From: an uncultured Clostridia bacterium
GTDB taxonomy: Bacteria > Bacillota > Clostridia > Oscillospirales > Acutalibacteraceae
Reading direction: 5' to 3'
Assembly: GCA_946409885.1 (NCBI GenBank)
Contig: CAMJYF010000095.1
Location: 1-7,043, forward strand
Length of the DNA stretch: 7,043 bases
In this document: positions 1-6,214 of the stretch, piece by piece
How the letters are laid out: every line of letters begins with the position of its first letter
How positions within the stretch are numbered: the stretch's first letter is position 1
Translations under genes and position numbers: made by a program
Notes under the pieces: generated by a model
What the model was told of the DNA's origin: nothing
The model's database searches: none
Seen by the model: only the letters and a program-made list of their open reading frames with translations

Positions 1-1930
1 GCGCCAGCACCACCGCGTCCACTTCCGTCTCGGTCACGGTGCCGTTCTTCACGTTTTCCGTCACAATGCGGTCCGGGTACAGCTCGCACTGCCGTTCGCC
101 GGTGCGGATCTCCGCCCCCTGCGCCGCCAGCCGGGGCAGGATGTCGTCGGTATGCTGCATCCAGGTGCCGGGGGCCACGACGGGGGCCATCTCCACAACG
201 GTCACTTTACAGCCCTTTTCGCCCAGGAAATCCGCCGTCTCCAGCCCCGTCATGCCGGAGCCGATCACGGCCACCTTCTTGTTTTCCAGCTTCACCTTTT
301 CCGTGAGAACGTCCTCAAAGGTGAGAATGTCTTCAAAACGGTATTTTCCCTTGAAGAAGGGCTTCAGCGGGCTGCTGCCCACGGCGCAGAACACCGCGTA
401 GGGCTCGTATGCCTTCACCGTCTCCGGGGTGGCCAGCGTGTTGTAAACGATCTCCACGCCGTTTTCTTCGCACAGGGCGGTCAGGTCCTCGATGAACCAG
501 CCGATCTTGTCCTTCTTGGGCGGCGTTTCCGCCAGCACCAGCTGGCCGCCGGGGGCGGCGTTCTTTTCCAGCACGGTGACGGCAAAGCCCCGCAGCGCCA
601 GAATATAGGCGGCGGTAAGGCCCGCGGCCCCCGCGCCCACGACCACCACCTTGCGGCCGTCGCCGTCCTTTATCAGCTCCTCTTTCTCGTGACCCACAAA
701 GGGGTTGACGGCGCACTCGCCGTGGCCGCCTACGTAGGCGTTGTTCTGCATGGATTCAATGCAGTTCAGGCAGCAGATGCAGCGGCGGATGGTTTTGCCC
801 TCCTTTGCCTTGTTGGCCCAGTCGGGATCGGCGATGTGGGGGCGGCCCAGGGAGACCATATCCTGCACGCCCTCCTCCAGCTGCTGCTCCGCCTGCTCCG
901 GCGAGCGGATCAGGTTGGCGGCGATGACGGGGATCTTCACCGCGTCCTTCACGGCCTTGGCCATGTACTTGCGCCAGCCCGGCGCAAAGGAGACCGGCTC
1001 CAGCCAGTAGTTGAAGGTATCGTAGCCGCCGCTGGACACGTCGATGGCGTCGACGCCGAGGCTTTCCAGGTATTTCGCGATTTTCACGCCCTCCTCCAGA
1101 CCGTAGCCCTTCTCCGGCTGGCCCAGATAGGAGTAGCACTCGTCCACGGTCAGGCGGACGATCAGGGGGAAGTCCCTGCCGCACTTTTCGCGGATGCCGT
1201 TGATGATATTGGTGATGAACCGCATACGGTTTTCAAAACTGCCGCCGTATTCATCCGTGCGCCGGTTGGTGACGGGGCTGAAGAACTGCTGCAGCAGATA
1301 TCCGTGGGAGGCGTGCAGCTCCACGCCGTCGCAGCCCGCAATCTTCACCCGCACCGCGCCGTCGATAAAGTTCTGTTCCAGTTCCTTGATCTCCTCATGG
1401 CGCAGAGCGCGCACGCGGCCCCCCGCGAAATAGGCGGGGTCGCACTTGGACGGCGCCACGGAGGAGGGGACAATGTTCTTTTGCAGCAGCGTGGGCCCCA
1501 CGGCGGGGGTCAGCTTGTACAGCAGCTTGCCGTAAAGGCCATGGGTGGCCTGCTCCGCCTTGATGCTCATGGGCACGGTGCCCACCAGCAGGCCCACATT
1601 CTGGCGGCCCGGGTGGTGCAGCTGCACAAACAGCCTGGCCCCGTGGTTGTGGATGCGCTGGGCCAGCTCTGAAAGAGGCGCGATCTGTTCGTCGGAGCTG
1701 ACGGAAAGCTGGGCGAAGGCCGCCGCGCCGGTTTTGTCGTTGACGCGGGTGATCTCGGTGATGATCAGCCCGGCGCCTCCCTTGGCGCGTGCCTCGTAGT
1801 AATCCAGCATTTTTTCGGTGGGTTTGCCGTCAAACCGGCCGAAGCCCATCAGCATGGGGGCCATCACGATCCGGTTGCGGATCTCACAGCCGCCGATGTT
1901 GATCGGCGTAAACAGCATTTTCTCACTCAT
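1..1930 (-). CDS. NAD(P)H-dependent flavin/Fe-S ene-reductase, Old Yellow Enzyme/2,4-dienoyl-CoA reductase family (3' end outside window)
   Basis: An open frame of 643 codons runs from ATG 1930 to the window edge without a stop; roughly 50-80 C-terminal residues are probably missing. Domain order matches FadH, trimethylamine dehydrogenase, enoate reductase and BaiCD/BaiH-type enzymes. An FMN-binding TIM barrel (about 1-370) carries LHHPGRQ (104-110), HGYL (209-212), RTDEYGGSFENR (224-235) and SLGRP (360-364). A 4Fe-4S site follows (C384, C387, C390, C406, plus extra C386). Two Rossmann motifs, GAGAAG (432-437) and GSGMTG (557-562), fit FAD and NAD(P)H binding. Such enzymes pass electrons from NAD(P)H through FAD, 4Fe-4S and FMN to an activated C=C bond in the cytoplasm. 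Y211 aligns by eye with the FadH proton donor, but I see no counterpart of its catalytic histidine. The start overlaps the upstream SDR stop by 8 nt (ATGAGTGA), with GGGGAAGAG just before it, suggesting translational coupling. Family is secure; substrate is unknown. Confidence 0.93.
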   Translation of the reverse strand, partial: MSEKMLFTPINIGGCEIRNRIVMAPMLMGFGRFDGKPTEKMLDYYEARAKGGAGLIITEITRVNDKTGAAAFAQLSVSSDEQIAPLSELAQRIHNHGARLFVQLHHPGRQNVGLLVGTVPMSIKAEQATHGLYGKLLYKLTPAVGPTLLQKNIVPSSVAPSKCDPAYFAGGRVRALRHEEIKELEQNFIDGAVRVKIAGCDGVELHASHGYLLQQFFSPVTNRRTDEYGGSFENRMRFITNIINGIREKCGRDFPLIVRLTVDECYSYLGQPEKGYGLEEGVKIAKYLESLGVDAIDVSSGGYDTFNYWLEPVSFAPGWRKYMAKAVKDAVKIPVIAANLIRSPEQAEQQLEEGVQDMVSLGRPHIADPDWANKAKEGKTIRRCICCLNCIESMQNNAYVGGHGECAVNPFVGHEKEELIKDGDGRKVVVVGAGAAGLTAAYILALRGFAVTVLEKNAAPGGQLVLAETPPKKDKIGWFIEDLTALCEENGVEIVYNTLATPETVKAYEPYAVFCAVGSSPLKPFFKGKYRFEDILTFEDVLTEKVKLENKKVAVIGSGMTGLETADFLGEKGCKVTVVEMAPVVAPGTWMQHTDDILPRLAAQGAEIRTGERQCELYPDRIVTENVKNGTVTETEVDAVVLA

Positions 1931-2723
1931 CCCAGCTCTTCCCCGTTCCGTTCTTCAGATTTTGCAGATACTCGTTGAATTTCCGCTTTTCCAGCCCCCA
2001 GTAGACCGTTCTCACCGGCGGGATCACGCCCATCAGGATCTTGGCGAAGGTGAACAGCCCGCAGGGGCTCACCTTGTTTTTGCCGTTTTCAATGCCCGCC
2101 ACCATTTTGCGGGCCACCATGGCGGGGTCCTGCACCGGGAAGGGCTTTTTGTACTGAATGGGCGCGGAGGTACGGAAGAAGTTGGTATCCGTCGCCACCG
2201 GGTACAGGCAGGTAAGCTGCAGGTTCTGCGGCTTTTCCAGCATAATGCCCTGGCGGAAGCCGTTCATAGCGAATTTGGAGGCGCTGTAGACGGTGTACCC
2301 GGGCATGGACATCTCCCCGATGGCGGAAATGGTGATGGCCAGCGTGCCGGGGCGGCCGTTCAGGTATTGCAGGTACTTCTGATAGGTATAGATGGGGGAG
2401 AACACGTTGGTTTCAAACATCCGCTGCACCCGGTCCCAGTCGCAGTAGCTGACCTGCTCATAGTAGGCGTAGCCCGCGTTGGCATAGAAAAGGTCGATGA
2501 ACGGGAACAGCTCCTCCGCCCGGGCGAAGATCTCATCCACGGCTTCGGCGCTGGAAACGTCCTTTTGCATCACAATGACCTTCTCCGGGTCGAATTTGAC
2601 CAGGTTGTCGGCGTCCGTATCCACGGCCAGCACGCGGTTGTCGCCCTTGACGAGGAGCTTGAGCACCTCAAGGCCGATGCCGCTGTTGCAGCCGGTCAGA
2701 ACGATATTCTTTCCGGTAATCAT
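1923..2723 (-). CDS. Classical short-chain dehydrogenase/reductase (SDR)
   Basis: A 266-residue protein, the usual length for a classical SDR. The N-terminal Rossmann motif is TGCNSGIG (10-17). D35 ends the second beta strand, which in this family usually favours NAD(H) over NADP(H). NAG is at 82-84, and the catalytic tetrad is complete: N106, S133, Y146 and K150 (YSASK). SDRs of this kind interconvert an alcohol and a ketone; the substrate cannot be read from sequence. There is no signal peptide, so it should be cytoplasmic. It is the first gene of an operon with the ene-reductase, and the two reading frames overlap by 8 nt. ATG 2723 is supported by GAGGGG at 2738-2733 and by a promoter some 40 nt upstream. 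The pairing suggests that the two enzymes act on the same unsaturated carbonyl or hydroxyl compound (inference). Confidence 0.93.
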   Translation of the reverse strand: MITGKNIVLTGCNSGIGLEVLKLLVKGDNRVLAVDTDADNLVKFDPEKVIVMQKDVSSAEAVDEIFARAEELFPFIDLFYANAGYAYYEQVSYCDWDRVQRMFETNVFSPIYTYQKYLQYLNGRPGTLAITISAIGEMSMPGYTVYSASKFAMNGFRQGIMLEKPQNLQLTCLYPVATDTNFFRTSAPIQYKKPFPVQDPAMVARKMVAGIENGKNKVSPCGLFTFAKILMGVIPPVRTVYWGLEKRKFNEYLQNLKNGTGKSWDE

Positions 2724-2732
2724 AAGAAAACA

Positions 2733-2738
2733 CCCCTC
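2733..2738 (-). promoter_or_regulatory. Ribosome-binding site of the SDR gene
   Basis: GAGGGG, nine bases before ATG 2723 on the minus strand, is the only purine-rich Shine-Dalgarno-like run in the leader. It supports the chosen start. The ATG at 2740 is out of frame and overlaps this site. Confidence 0.6.
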
Positions 2739-2762
2739 ATTTTCTCATATTATATTATCTCT

Positions 2763-2791
2763 ATTCTACCATTTCAGAAACAGTTTGACAA
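2763..2791 (-). promoter_or_regulatory. Sigma-A-type promoter of the SDR/ene-reductase operon
   Basis: Read on the minus strand, TTGTCA (2791-2786) is followed 17 nt later by TAGAAT (2768-2763). Each box matches five of six consensus bases. Transcription would begin near 2756, giving a leader of about 33 nt that contains the GAGGGG ribosome-binding site. A perfect TATAAT also lies at 2754-2749, but 17 nt upstream of it there is only CTGAAA, so it is the weaker candidate. Confidence 0.65.
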
Positions 2792-2798
2792 GGGCTAA

Positions 2799-2811
2799 TT
2801 CCTCACAGGAA
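2799..2811. promoter_or_regulatory. Small palindrome TTCCT-CAC-AGGAA, possible operator
   Basis: A perfect 5-bp inverted repeat with a 3-nt spacer sits 7 nt upstream of the -35 box of the minus-strand SDR promoter. That is a usual place for an activator or a repressor dimer. Five-base arms arise by chance quite often, and no regulator gene lies in the window, so this is only a candidate. Confidence 0.25.
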
Positions 2812-2820
2812 AGCAAAAAT

Positions 2821-2878
2821 AATGCCGGTTTCGGAAGAAACTTGCTGAATAGCATGACAATATTCCGATTTCGGCATT
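2821..2878. repeat. Imperfect inverted repeat with T-runs on both sides (terminator-like, function unclear)
   Basis: AATGCCG (2821-2827) pairs with CGGCATT (2872-2878), then TCGGAA (2831-2836) pairs with TTCCGA (2863-2868). They are separated by a symmetric 3-nt internal loop. Within the 26-nt apical loop, TGCT (2843-2846) and AGCA (2851-2854) can form a further small stem. The plus strand has six Ts at 2877-2882, and the minus strand reads ATTTTT after the hairpin (2819-2814). It therefore resembles a bidirectional intrinsic terminator. It lies between two divergent promoters, where neither flanking transcript should need one. It could insulate the two promoters, be an operator, or be a remnant or small mobile repeat. 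Confidence 0.5.
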
Positions 2879-2884
2879 TTTTGA

Positions 2885-2913
2885 TTGACTTTTGCCCCGT
2901 TTTATGGTTTAAT
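2885..2913 (+). promoter_or_regulatory. Sigma-A-type promoter of the AAA ATPase gene
   Basis: TTGACT (2885-2890) and TTTAAT (2908-2913) are separated by exactly 17 nt, each with five of six consensus bases. Transcription would begin near 2920, leaving a leader of about 20 nt before TTG 2941. This argues against any start further upstream in the same frame. Confidence 0.65.
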
Positions 2914-2926
2914 GATAGTAAAAGAA

Positions 2927-2932
2927 AGGCGG
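2927..2932 (+). promoter_or_regulatory. Ribosome-binding site deciding the TTG start of the ATPase
   Basis: AGGCGG, within AAAGGCGG, lies 8 nt before TTG 2941 and resembles the AAGGAGG consensus. No other in-frame start lies between the promoter and the Walker A motif, so this site fixes the N-terminus. Confidence 0.6.
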
Positions 2933-2940
2933 CGACGCAT

Positions 2941-4167
2941 TTGGTAAAGCGAACAAACTATCTCAACAGACTGAAACAATGGCAGGATCGACCGGTCATC
3001 AAGGTGGTGACCGGCATGCGGCGCTGCGGGAAATCCACGCTGCTGGAGCAGTTCCAGCAGGAGCTGCGAAGCGAAGGGGTGCCGGAAGAGAGGATCGTCG
3101 CGCTGAACTTTGAAGCGTTGGAGAACGAGGCCCTGCTGGATTACCGGACGTTGTACCGGCACATCGTGGACAGGCTGCATCCCACGCAGACGACCTATGT
3201 TTTTCTGGATGAAATCCAGATGGTCCCGGAATTTCAAAAGGCCGTGGACAGCCTTACGCTGAAGAAGAACGTGGACCTTTATCTCACCGGATCCAACGCA
3301 TTCCTGCTTTCCGGCGAGCTGGCCACGCTGCTGTCCGGCCGCTATATCGAGATCAACATGCTGCCCCTGTCCTTCGCTGAATACTGTGAACTGCGGGGCG
3401 CTGCGGGGGATGCGGCCTTTTCAGATTATCTGCGCTGGGGCGGGCTGCCGCAGCTGGCAGCGCTGGCGCTTTCGGCGGAACAGGCGGAAAGCTATCTGGA
3501 GGGTATTTACAACACGGTCATCGTAAAGGATATCGAGCAGCGCCAAAGCCGCCGGGAGAACGACCCCAACAAGCGGAAGATCACGGATCTGACACTGCTG
3601 AAAAACGTCGCCCGGTTTCTTGCCAGTTCCGTCGGCAGTCCGGTTTCCGTAAAAAGCATCGCGGATTATATCACCTCGTCCGGGCGAAAAGTGTCGCAGA
3701 ACACAGTGAGCGATTATTGCGCCGCTTTGCAGGAGCCGTACCTGTTTTATCCCGCGGAACGCTTTGACGTGGTCGGAAAACAGTTGTTGAAGCAAAATCA
3801 AAAGATCTATATCGTCGATCTTGGGCTGCGCCGCCATCTGGTGCCGCGGAACAGCTATGACCTCGGCTTTTCCCTGGAAAACGTCGTCTATCTGGAGCTG
3901 CGGAGAAGGGGCTATCGCGTCAACGTCGGCAAGCTGGGCGCCGCGGAGATCGATTTTGTGGCGCGGAAAAACGAACGGCTTTCCTATTATCAGGTCACCG
4001 CCTCCATGACGGAACAGAGTACCTTTGAACGGGAGATGGCCCCACTGCGGTCATTGACGGACAACTATCCGAAGACGGTGCTGACGCTGGACCGGTTCAC
4101 AACAGGCGATTACGGCGGCATTGAAGTCGTCAATGCGGTGGACTGGCTGCTGCGCGGAACGGACTGA
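2941..4167 (+). CDS. AAA-family ATPase with DUF4143-type C-terminal domain
   Basis: With the TTG 2941 start the protein has 408 residues, typical for this family (AAA_14 plus DUF4143). It opens with LNRLKQW (8-14), the usual lead-in. Walker A is GMRRCGKS (25-32), Walker B is VFLDE (87-91), sensor 1 is TGSN (116-119), and SGR (132-134) supplies a possible arginine finger. A winged-helix-like segment spans about 221-280. The C-terminus resembles a PD-(D/E)xK nuclease fold: EIDFV (336-340) followed by YYQVT (349-353), where active nucleases usually show ExK. Catalysis is therefore doubtful, and the QV form seems usual for this family. The frame remains open back to 2497, but that stretch is antisense to the SDR gene and precedes the promoter. 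There is no signal peptide. These ATPases are common, often multi-copy accessory genes of unknown function. The neighbours give no clue. Confidence 0.9.
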   Translation: MVKRTNYLNRLKQWQDRPVIKVVTGMRRCGKSTLLEQFQQELRSEGVPEERIVALNFEALENEALLDYRTLYRHIVDRLHPTQTTYVFLDEIQMVPEFQKAVDSLTLKKNVDLYLTGSNAFLLSGELATLLSGRYIEINMLPLSFAEYCELRGAAGDAAFSDYLRWGGLPQLAALALSAEQAESYLEGIYNTVIVKDIEQRQSRRENDPNKRKITDLTLLKNVARFLASSVGSPVSVKSIADYITSSGRKVSQNTVSDYCAALQEPYLFYPAERFDVVGKQLLKQNQKIYIVDLGLRRHLVPRNSYDLGFSLENVVYLELRRRGYRVNVGKLGAAEIDFVARKNERLSYYQVTASMTEQSTFEREMAPLRSLTDNYPKTVLTLDRFTTGDYGGIEVVNAVDWLLRGTD

Positions 4168-4176
4168 CGCTTTGAC

Positions 4177-4223
4177 AAAAAAACAACCCACCATGACTTA
4201 CCGCAAAGGGGCGTCATGGTGGG
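4177..4223 (-). terminator. Intrinsic terminator of the foldase gene, between convergent genes
   Basis: CCCACCATGAC (4187-4197) and GTCATGGTGGG (4213-4223) form a perfect 11-bp stem with a 15-nt loop. On the minus strand the stem is followed by TTGTTTTTTT (4186-4177), a classic U-tract. It lies 27 nt past the foldase stop. On the plus strand the hairpin is followed only by ATTATTGCTGCTTT, so it may also stop ATPase transcription, but less efficiently. Confidence 0.9.
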
Positions 4224-4250
4224 ATTATTGCTGCTTTCCGCGCGTTACGC

Positions 4251-6041
4251 TCAGCTGTTGGCGCTGGCGGCGGAGACGTACAGCTTGTTGATATTCTTCA
4301 GCACGCTCTTGCAGGCGAAGCTGTAGAACGCCTTTTCGGTGGTGATGTCGCCGATCTCTTCCTGAATGGCGTCGGTGTTGGAGGCCACCAGGCCGTCGCC
4401 GATGTCATGGCGGATATCCGCCTTCCAGGAGGGCTCGTCCTCTCTGGAGACGAAGTACATCACGTGCCAGCCGTAGTTGGTCATCACAATGCCGGTATCG
4501 CCGGGCTGACGGGACTCGTCGTATACCCAGTCCTCAAACGGGGCCACCATCTGGCCTCTGGGGATATCCGTGTAAAGACCGCCGCCGCCGTTGGTGGCGT
4601 TCTCGCCCACGGAACCGGTATCGGCGCTGTACTGCTCGGCCAGCTGGCCGAACGCCTCCGCGGTCTGCTCGCCGTTCTTGTACTGATCCAGGATATCCTT
4701 GGCCTGCTCATAGGCTTCCAGCACGACCTTGGCGGAATAGGTGGTATCCGCGTTGGTCACCTTGGTGCCGTCGGAGGCCTCCACCGTTCTGACGGTGGTA
4801 TCGTCCAGCTCGCCCGCGTCGGTGCCGGTGGCGGCGTCCGTGGCGGTGGCGTCGGTGGCGGTCTGGGATTCCAGCTCGGACTTCACGCTGTCGAAGGAGA
4901 TGAGGATGTGTCTGGCGGAAACCAGTGCCTCCTCGCTGCGGTAGGCGGGGTTGATGAGATAGATCACGTAGGCGTAATCGTCGGTGGAATAGGTGCGCTT
5001 GTCGCCGGTCTTGCGGGCGGCGTCAAACAGCCAGTCGGCCAGATCCGCGCCGATGTTGGAGGAAACGATGGATTTTTTCAGGCCCTTGACCAGGGAAGCG
5101 GTGTCGCTTTCAAAGGTCTCTCTGTCGCCCTCGTCGCAGTATTCCTTTGCCAGCTCGATGAAGGAAGCTTCGTCGGTGATCCTGCCCAGCATCTCTTCGC
5201 CCCTGGCTTCCACGGCGGCCTGATCGGCAGCCACGGCATCGGTGGCGGAGGCGGCGTCGGTACCGGTGGCGGCGCTGTCAGCCTTCGGCAGGGACATGCC
5301 CAGCAGGCGGATATCCACCAGCTGATAGGCGGTGGGATCCTCCGCGTATTTGGCCTCGATCTCCTCGTCGGAAATACCGCTGAGGATCGTCTCGCTCTCG
5401 GCGGTGGCCACCTGGGAAACCAGGAACTGATTCTCCAGCAGCGAGCGGAACTTCTTTTCGTTCAGGCCCTTGCCGTACAGCACGCTGATGTAGCGGGAGG
5501 TGGAATAGCCGTACTGGTTCGCGTAGTTGGCCAGCTCGGAGATCTCTTTGTCGATCGCGGCTTTGTTGTCTTCGGAAAGCGTAATGCCGTCCGCCTTGGC
5601 CTTTTTCAGGTAGTAGTCGGCGTTTTCCAGCGTCTCCTTCACCTGGTTGCGGAACAGCTCGTCATAGGTGATGGTGTTGCCGTCCTCGTCGGTGGTGGTC
5701 TGCGCGGCCGGGTCCTTGGTGGAATCAAACAGCGCGACGCCAAGGGAATTCTGCGAGTTGGCATAGGTGTGATACACGTTGGTATAATAGAAGCTGTATT
5801 CGGCCACGGTGTAGGTCTTGTCGCCCACCTTCAGGGCGGGCATCACCTTCTGCGGAACGCCGAACTGATACAGGCCGAAGCAGCAAAGCGCCAGCACGGC
5901 GACGATGCAGATGGCGTAGATAATGATGCTGACGATCTTGGTGGAGTCAGCGCCGCCCTGCTTGCGGGTCTTGGCGGCCTTCGCCAGTCTCTTTTTTCTT
6001 TCCAAACGGTAATCGTTCGTTTTTTCTTCCGTTTTAGCCAT
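4251..6041 (-). CDS. Membrane-anchored parvulin-type peptidyl-prolyl isomerase (PrsA/SurA-like foldase)
   Basis: A 596-residue protein with a basic cytoplasmic tail (1-35), one transmembrane segment (about 36-58) and a large extracytoplasmic part. LALCC (50-54) is a poor lipobox, so it is probably a signal anchor rather than a PrsA lipoprotein. An N-terminal chaperone-like region (about 68-230) precedes a C-terminal parvulin domain (about 375-532). That domain shows ARHILI (376-381), FGQLAEQYSAD (464-474), GGGGLY (485-490), GQMVAPFED (496-504) and YGWHVM (523-528). Residues 241-365 look like a second, degenerate copy, lacking the ARHI and GGxL motifs. Each copy has a Thr/Asp/Ala-rich insert after its first strand. 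Such foldases assist folding of secreted proteins outside the membrane. ATG 6041 has GAAAGGTG 7 nt upstream. An in-frame GTG at 6086 lacks a ribosome-binding site and almost coincides with the predicted transcription start. Confidence 0.9.
   Translation of the reverse strand: MAKTEEKTNDYRLERKKRLAKAAKTRKQGGADSTKIVSIIIYAICIVAVLALCCFGLYQFGVPQKVMPALKVGDKTYTVAEYSFYYTNVYHTYANSQNSLGVALFDSTKDPAAQTTTDEDGNTITYDELFRNQVKETLENADYYLKKAKADGITLSEDNKAAIDKEISELANYANQYGYSTSRYISVLYGKGLNEKKFRSLLENQFLVSQVATAESETILSGISDEEIEAKYAEDPTAYQLVDIRLLGMSLPKADSAATGTDAASATDAVAADQAAVEARGEEMLGRITDEASFIELAKEYCDEGDRETFESDTASLVKGLKKSIVSSNIGADLADWLFDAARKTGDKRTYSTDDYAYVIYLINPAYRSEEALVSARHILISFDSVKSELESQTATDATATDAATGTDAGELDDTTVRTVEASDGTKVTNADTTYSAKVVLEAYEQAKDILDQYKNGEQTAEAFGQLAEQYSADTGSVGENATNGGGGLYTDIPRGQMVAPFEDWVYDESRQPGDTGIVMTNYGWHVMYFVSREDEPSWKADIRHDIGDGLVASNTDAIQEEIGDITTEKAFYSFACKSVLKNINKLYVSAASANS
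4812..4862 (-). repeat. Low-complexity tract encoding TATDATATDAATGTDAG in the foldase
   Basis: Residues 394-410 are almost only Thr, Asp, Ala and Gly, encoded by short repeats of GCC/ACC/GAC-type codons. The tract interrupts the C-terminal parvulin domain between ARHILI and its first helix and is probably a flexible surface loop. It shares ATGTDA with the tract at 5232-5273. The repetitive DNA makes length change by replication slippage plausible. Confidence 0.7.
5232..5273 (-). repeat. Low-complexity tract encoding ATGTDAASATDAVA-type sequence in the foldase
   Basis: Residues 257-270 repeat the TDA theme and share ATGTDA with the tract at 4812-4862. The tract falls after the strand DIRLLGMSL (243-251), which corresponds to ARHILI of the second domain. 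The two inserts therefore occupy equivalent positions in two related domains. Confidence 0.65.
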
Positions 6042-6048
6042 GATGAAA

Positions 6049-6056
6049 CACCTTTC
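6049..6056 (-). promoter_or_regulatory. Ribosome-binding site fixing the foldase start at ATG 6041
   Basis: GAAAGGTG, 7 nt before ATG 6041 on the minus strand, is a good Shine-Dalgarno sequence. The in-frame GTG 45 nt further upstream has none. The protein therefore begins MAKTEEK. Confidence 0.75.
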
Positions 6057-6096
6057 AAAATCATATTCAGGTGGATAAAACACCACACAACGTGCT

Positions 6097-6125
6097 ATTA
6101 TATAATATTACAAAAAAAAGTACAA
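6097..6125 (-). promoter_or_regulatory. Probable promoter of the foldase gene
   Basis: On the minus strand, a perfect TATAAT (6102-6097) lies 17 nt after TTGTAC (6125-6120), whose match to TTGACA is only partial. The expected transcript start is near 6090, giving a leader of about 50 nt before ATG 6041. The surrounding sequence is strongly AT-rich. Confidence 0.5.
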
Positions 6126-6154
6126 GGGAAAAATGAAAAAATTTATTGACAATC

Positions 6155-6183
6155 TTGAAATCTTTACCATCATTTGCTATAGT
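6155..6183 (+). promoter_or_regulatory. Sigma-A-type promoter of coaX with extended -10
   Basis: TTGAAA (6155-6160) and TATAGT (6178-6183) are 17 nt apart, each one base from consensus. TG at 6175-6176 gives an extended -10 element. Transcription should start near 6190, about 25 nt before the TTG start. A perfect TTGACA at 6146-6151 has no -10 box at normal spacing. Confidence 0.7.
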
Positions 6184-6200
6184 AAAGAAAGGGAAATGAA

Positions 6201-6206
6201 AAGGAG
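6201..6206 (+). promoter_or_regulatory. Ribosome-binding site deciding the TTG start of coaX
   Basis: AAGGAG (6201-6206) is the only strong Shine-Dalgarno sequence here. The in-frame GTG at 6206 overlaps it and so cannot use it. TTG 6215 lies 8 nt downstream, the ideal distance. Confidence 0.8.
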
Positions 6207-6214
6207 TGATTATT

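Noticed and set aside
152..1672. A 506-codon plus-strand open frame
   Set aside because: It is the antisense shadow of the ene-reductase. Its translation is His/Leu/Gly/Val-rich and lacks family motifs, while the minus strand shows all the expected motifs without interruption.
1818..2798. A 326-codon plus-strand open frame
   Set aside because: Antisense to the SDR gene, whose catalytic tetrad and cofactor motifs are intact on the minus strand.
5868..6041. Foldase as a PrsA-type lipoprotein
   Set aside because: The cysteines at residues 53-54 follow LAL, not a proper lipobox, and the 35-residue basic tail before the hydrophobic segment is long for a lipoprotein signal. A signal anchor fits better.
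6039..6086. Upstream GTG start for the foldase
   Set aside because: No ribosome-binding site, and only a few bases from the predicted transcription start. ATG 6041 has a good site.
4407..6149. A 580-codon plus-strand open frame
   Set aside because: It lies antisense to the foldase. The translation is Gly/Val-rich low complexity, and it ends within the divergent promoter region. It arises from GC-rich third positions on the other strand.
6146..6151. Consensus TTGACA as the coaX -35 box
   Set aside because: The nearest good -10 (TATAGT 6178) is 26 nt away. TTGAAA at 6155-6160 has the correct 17-nt spacing.
6206..6214. GTG start for coaX
   Set aside because: The GTG overlaps the only Shine-Dalgarno sequence, which is ideally spaced for TTG 6215.
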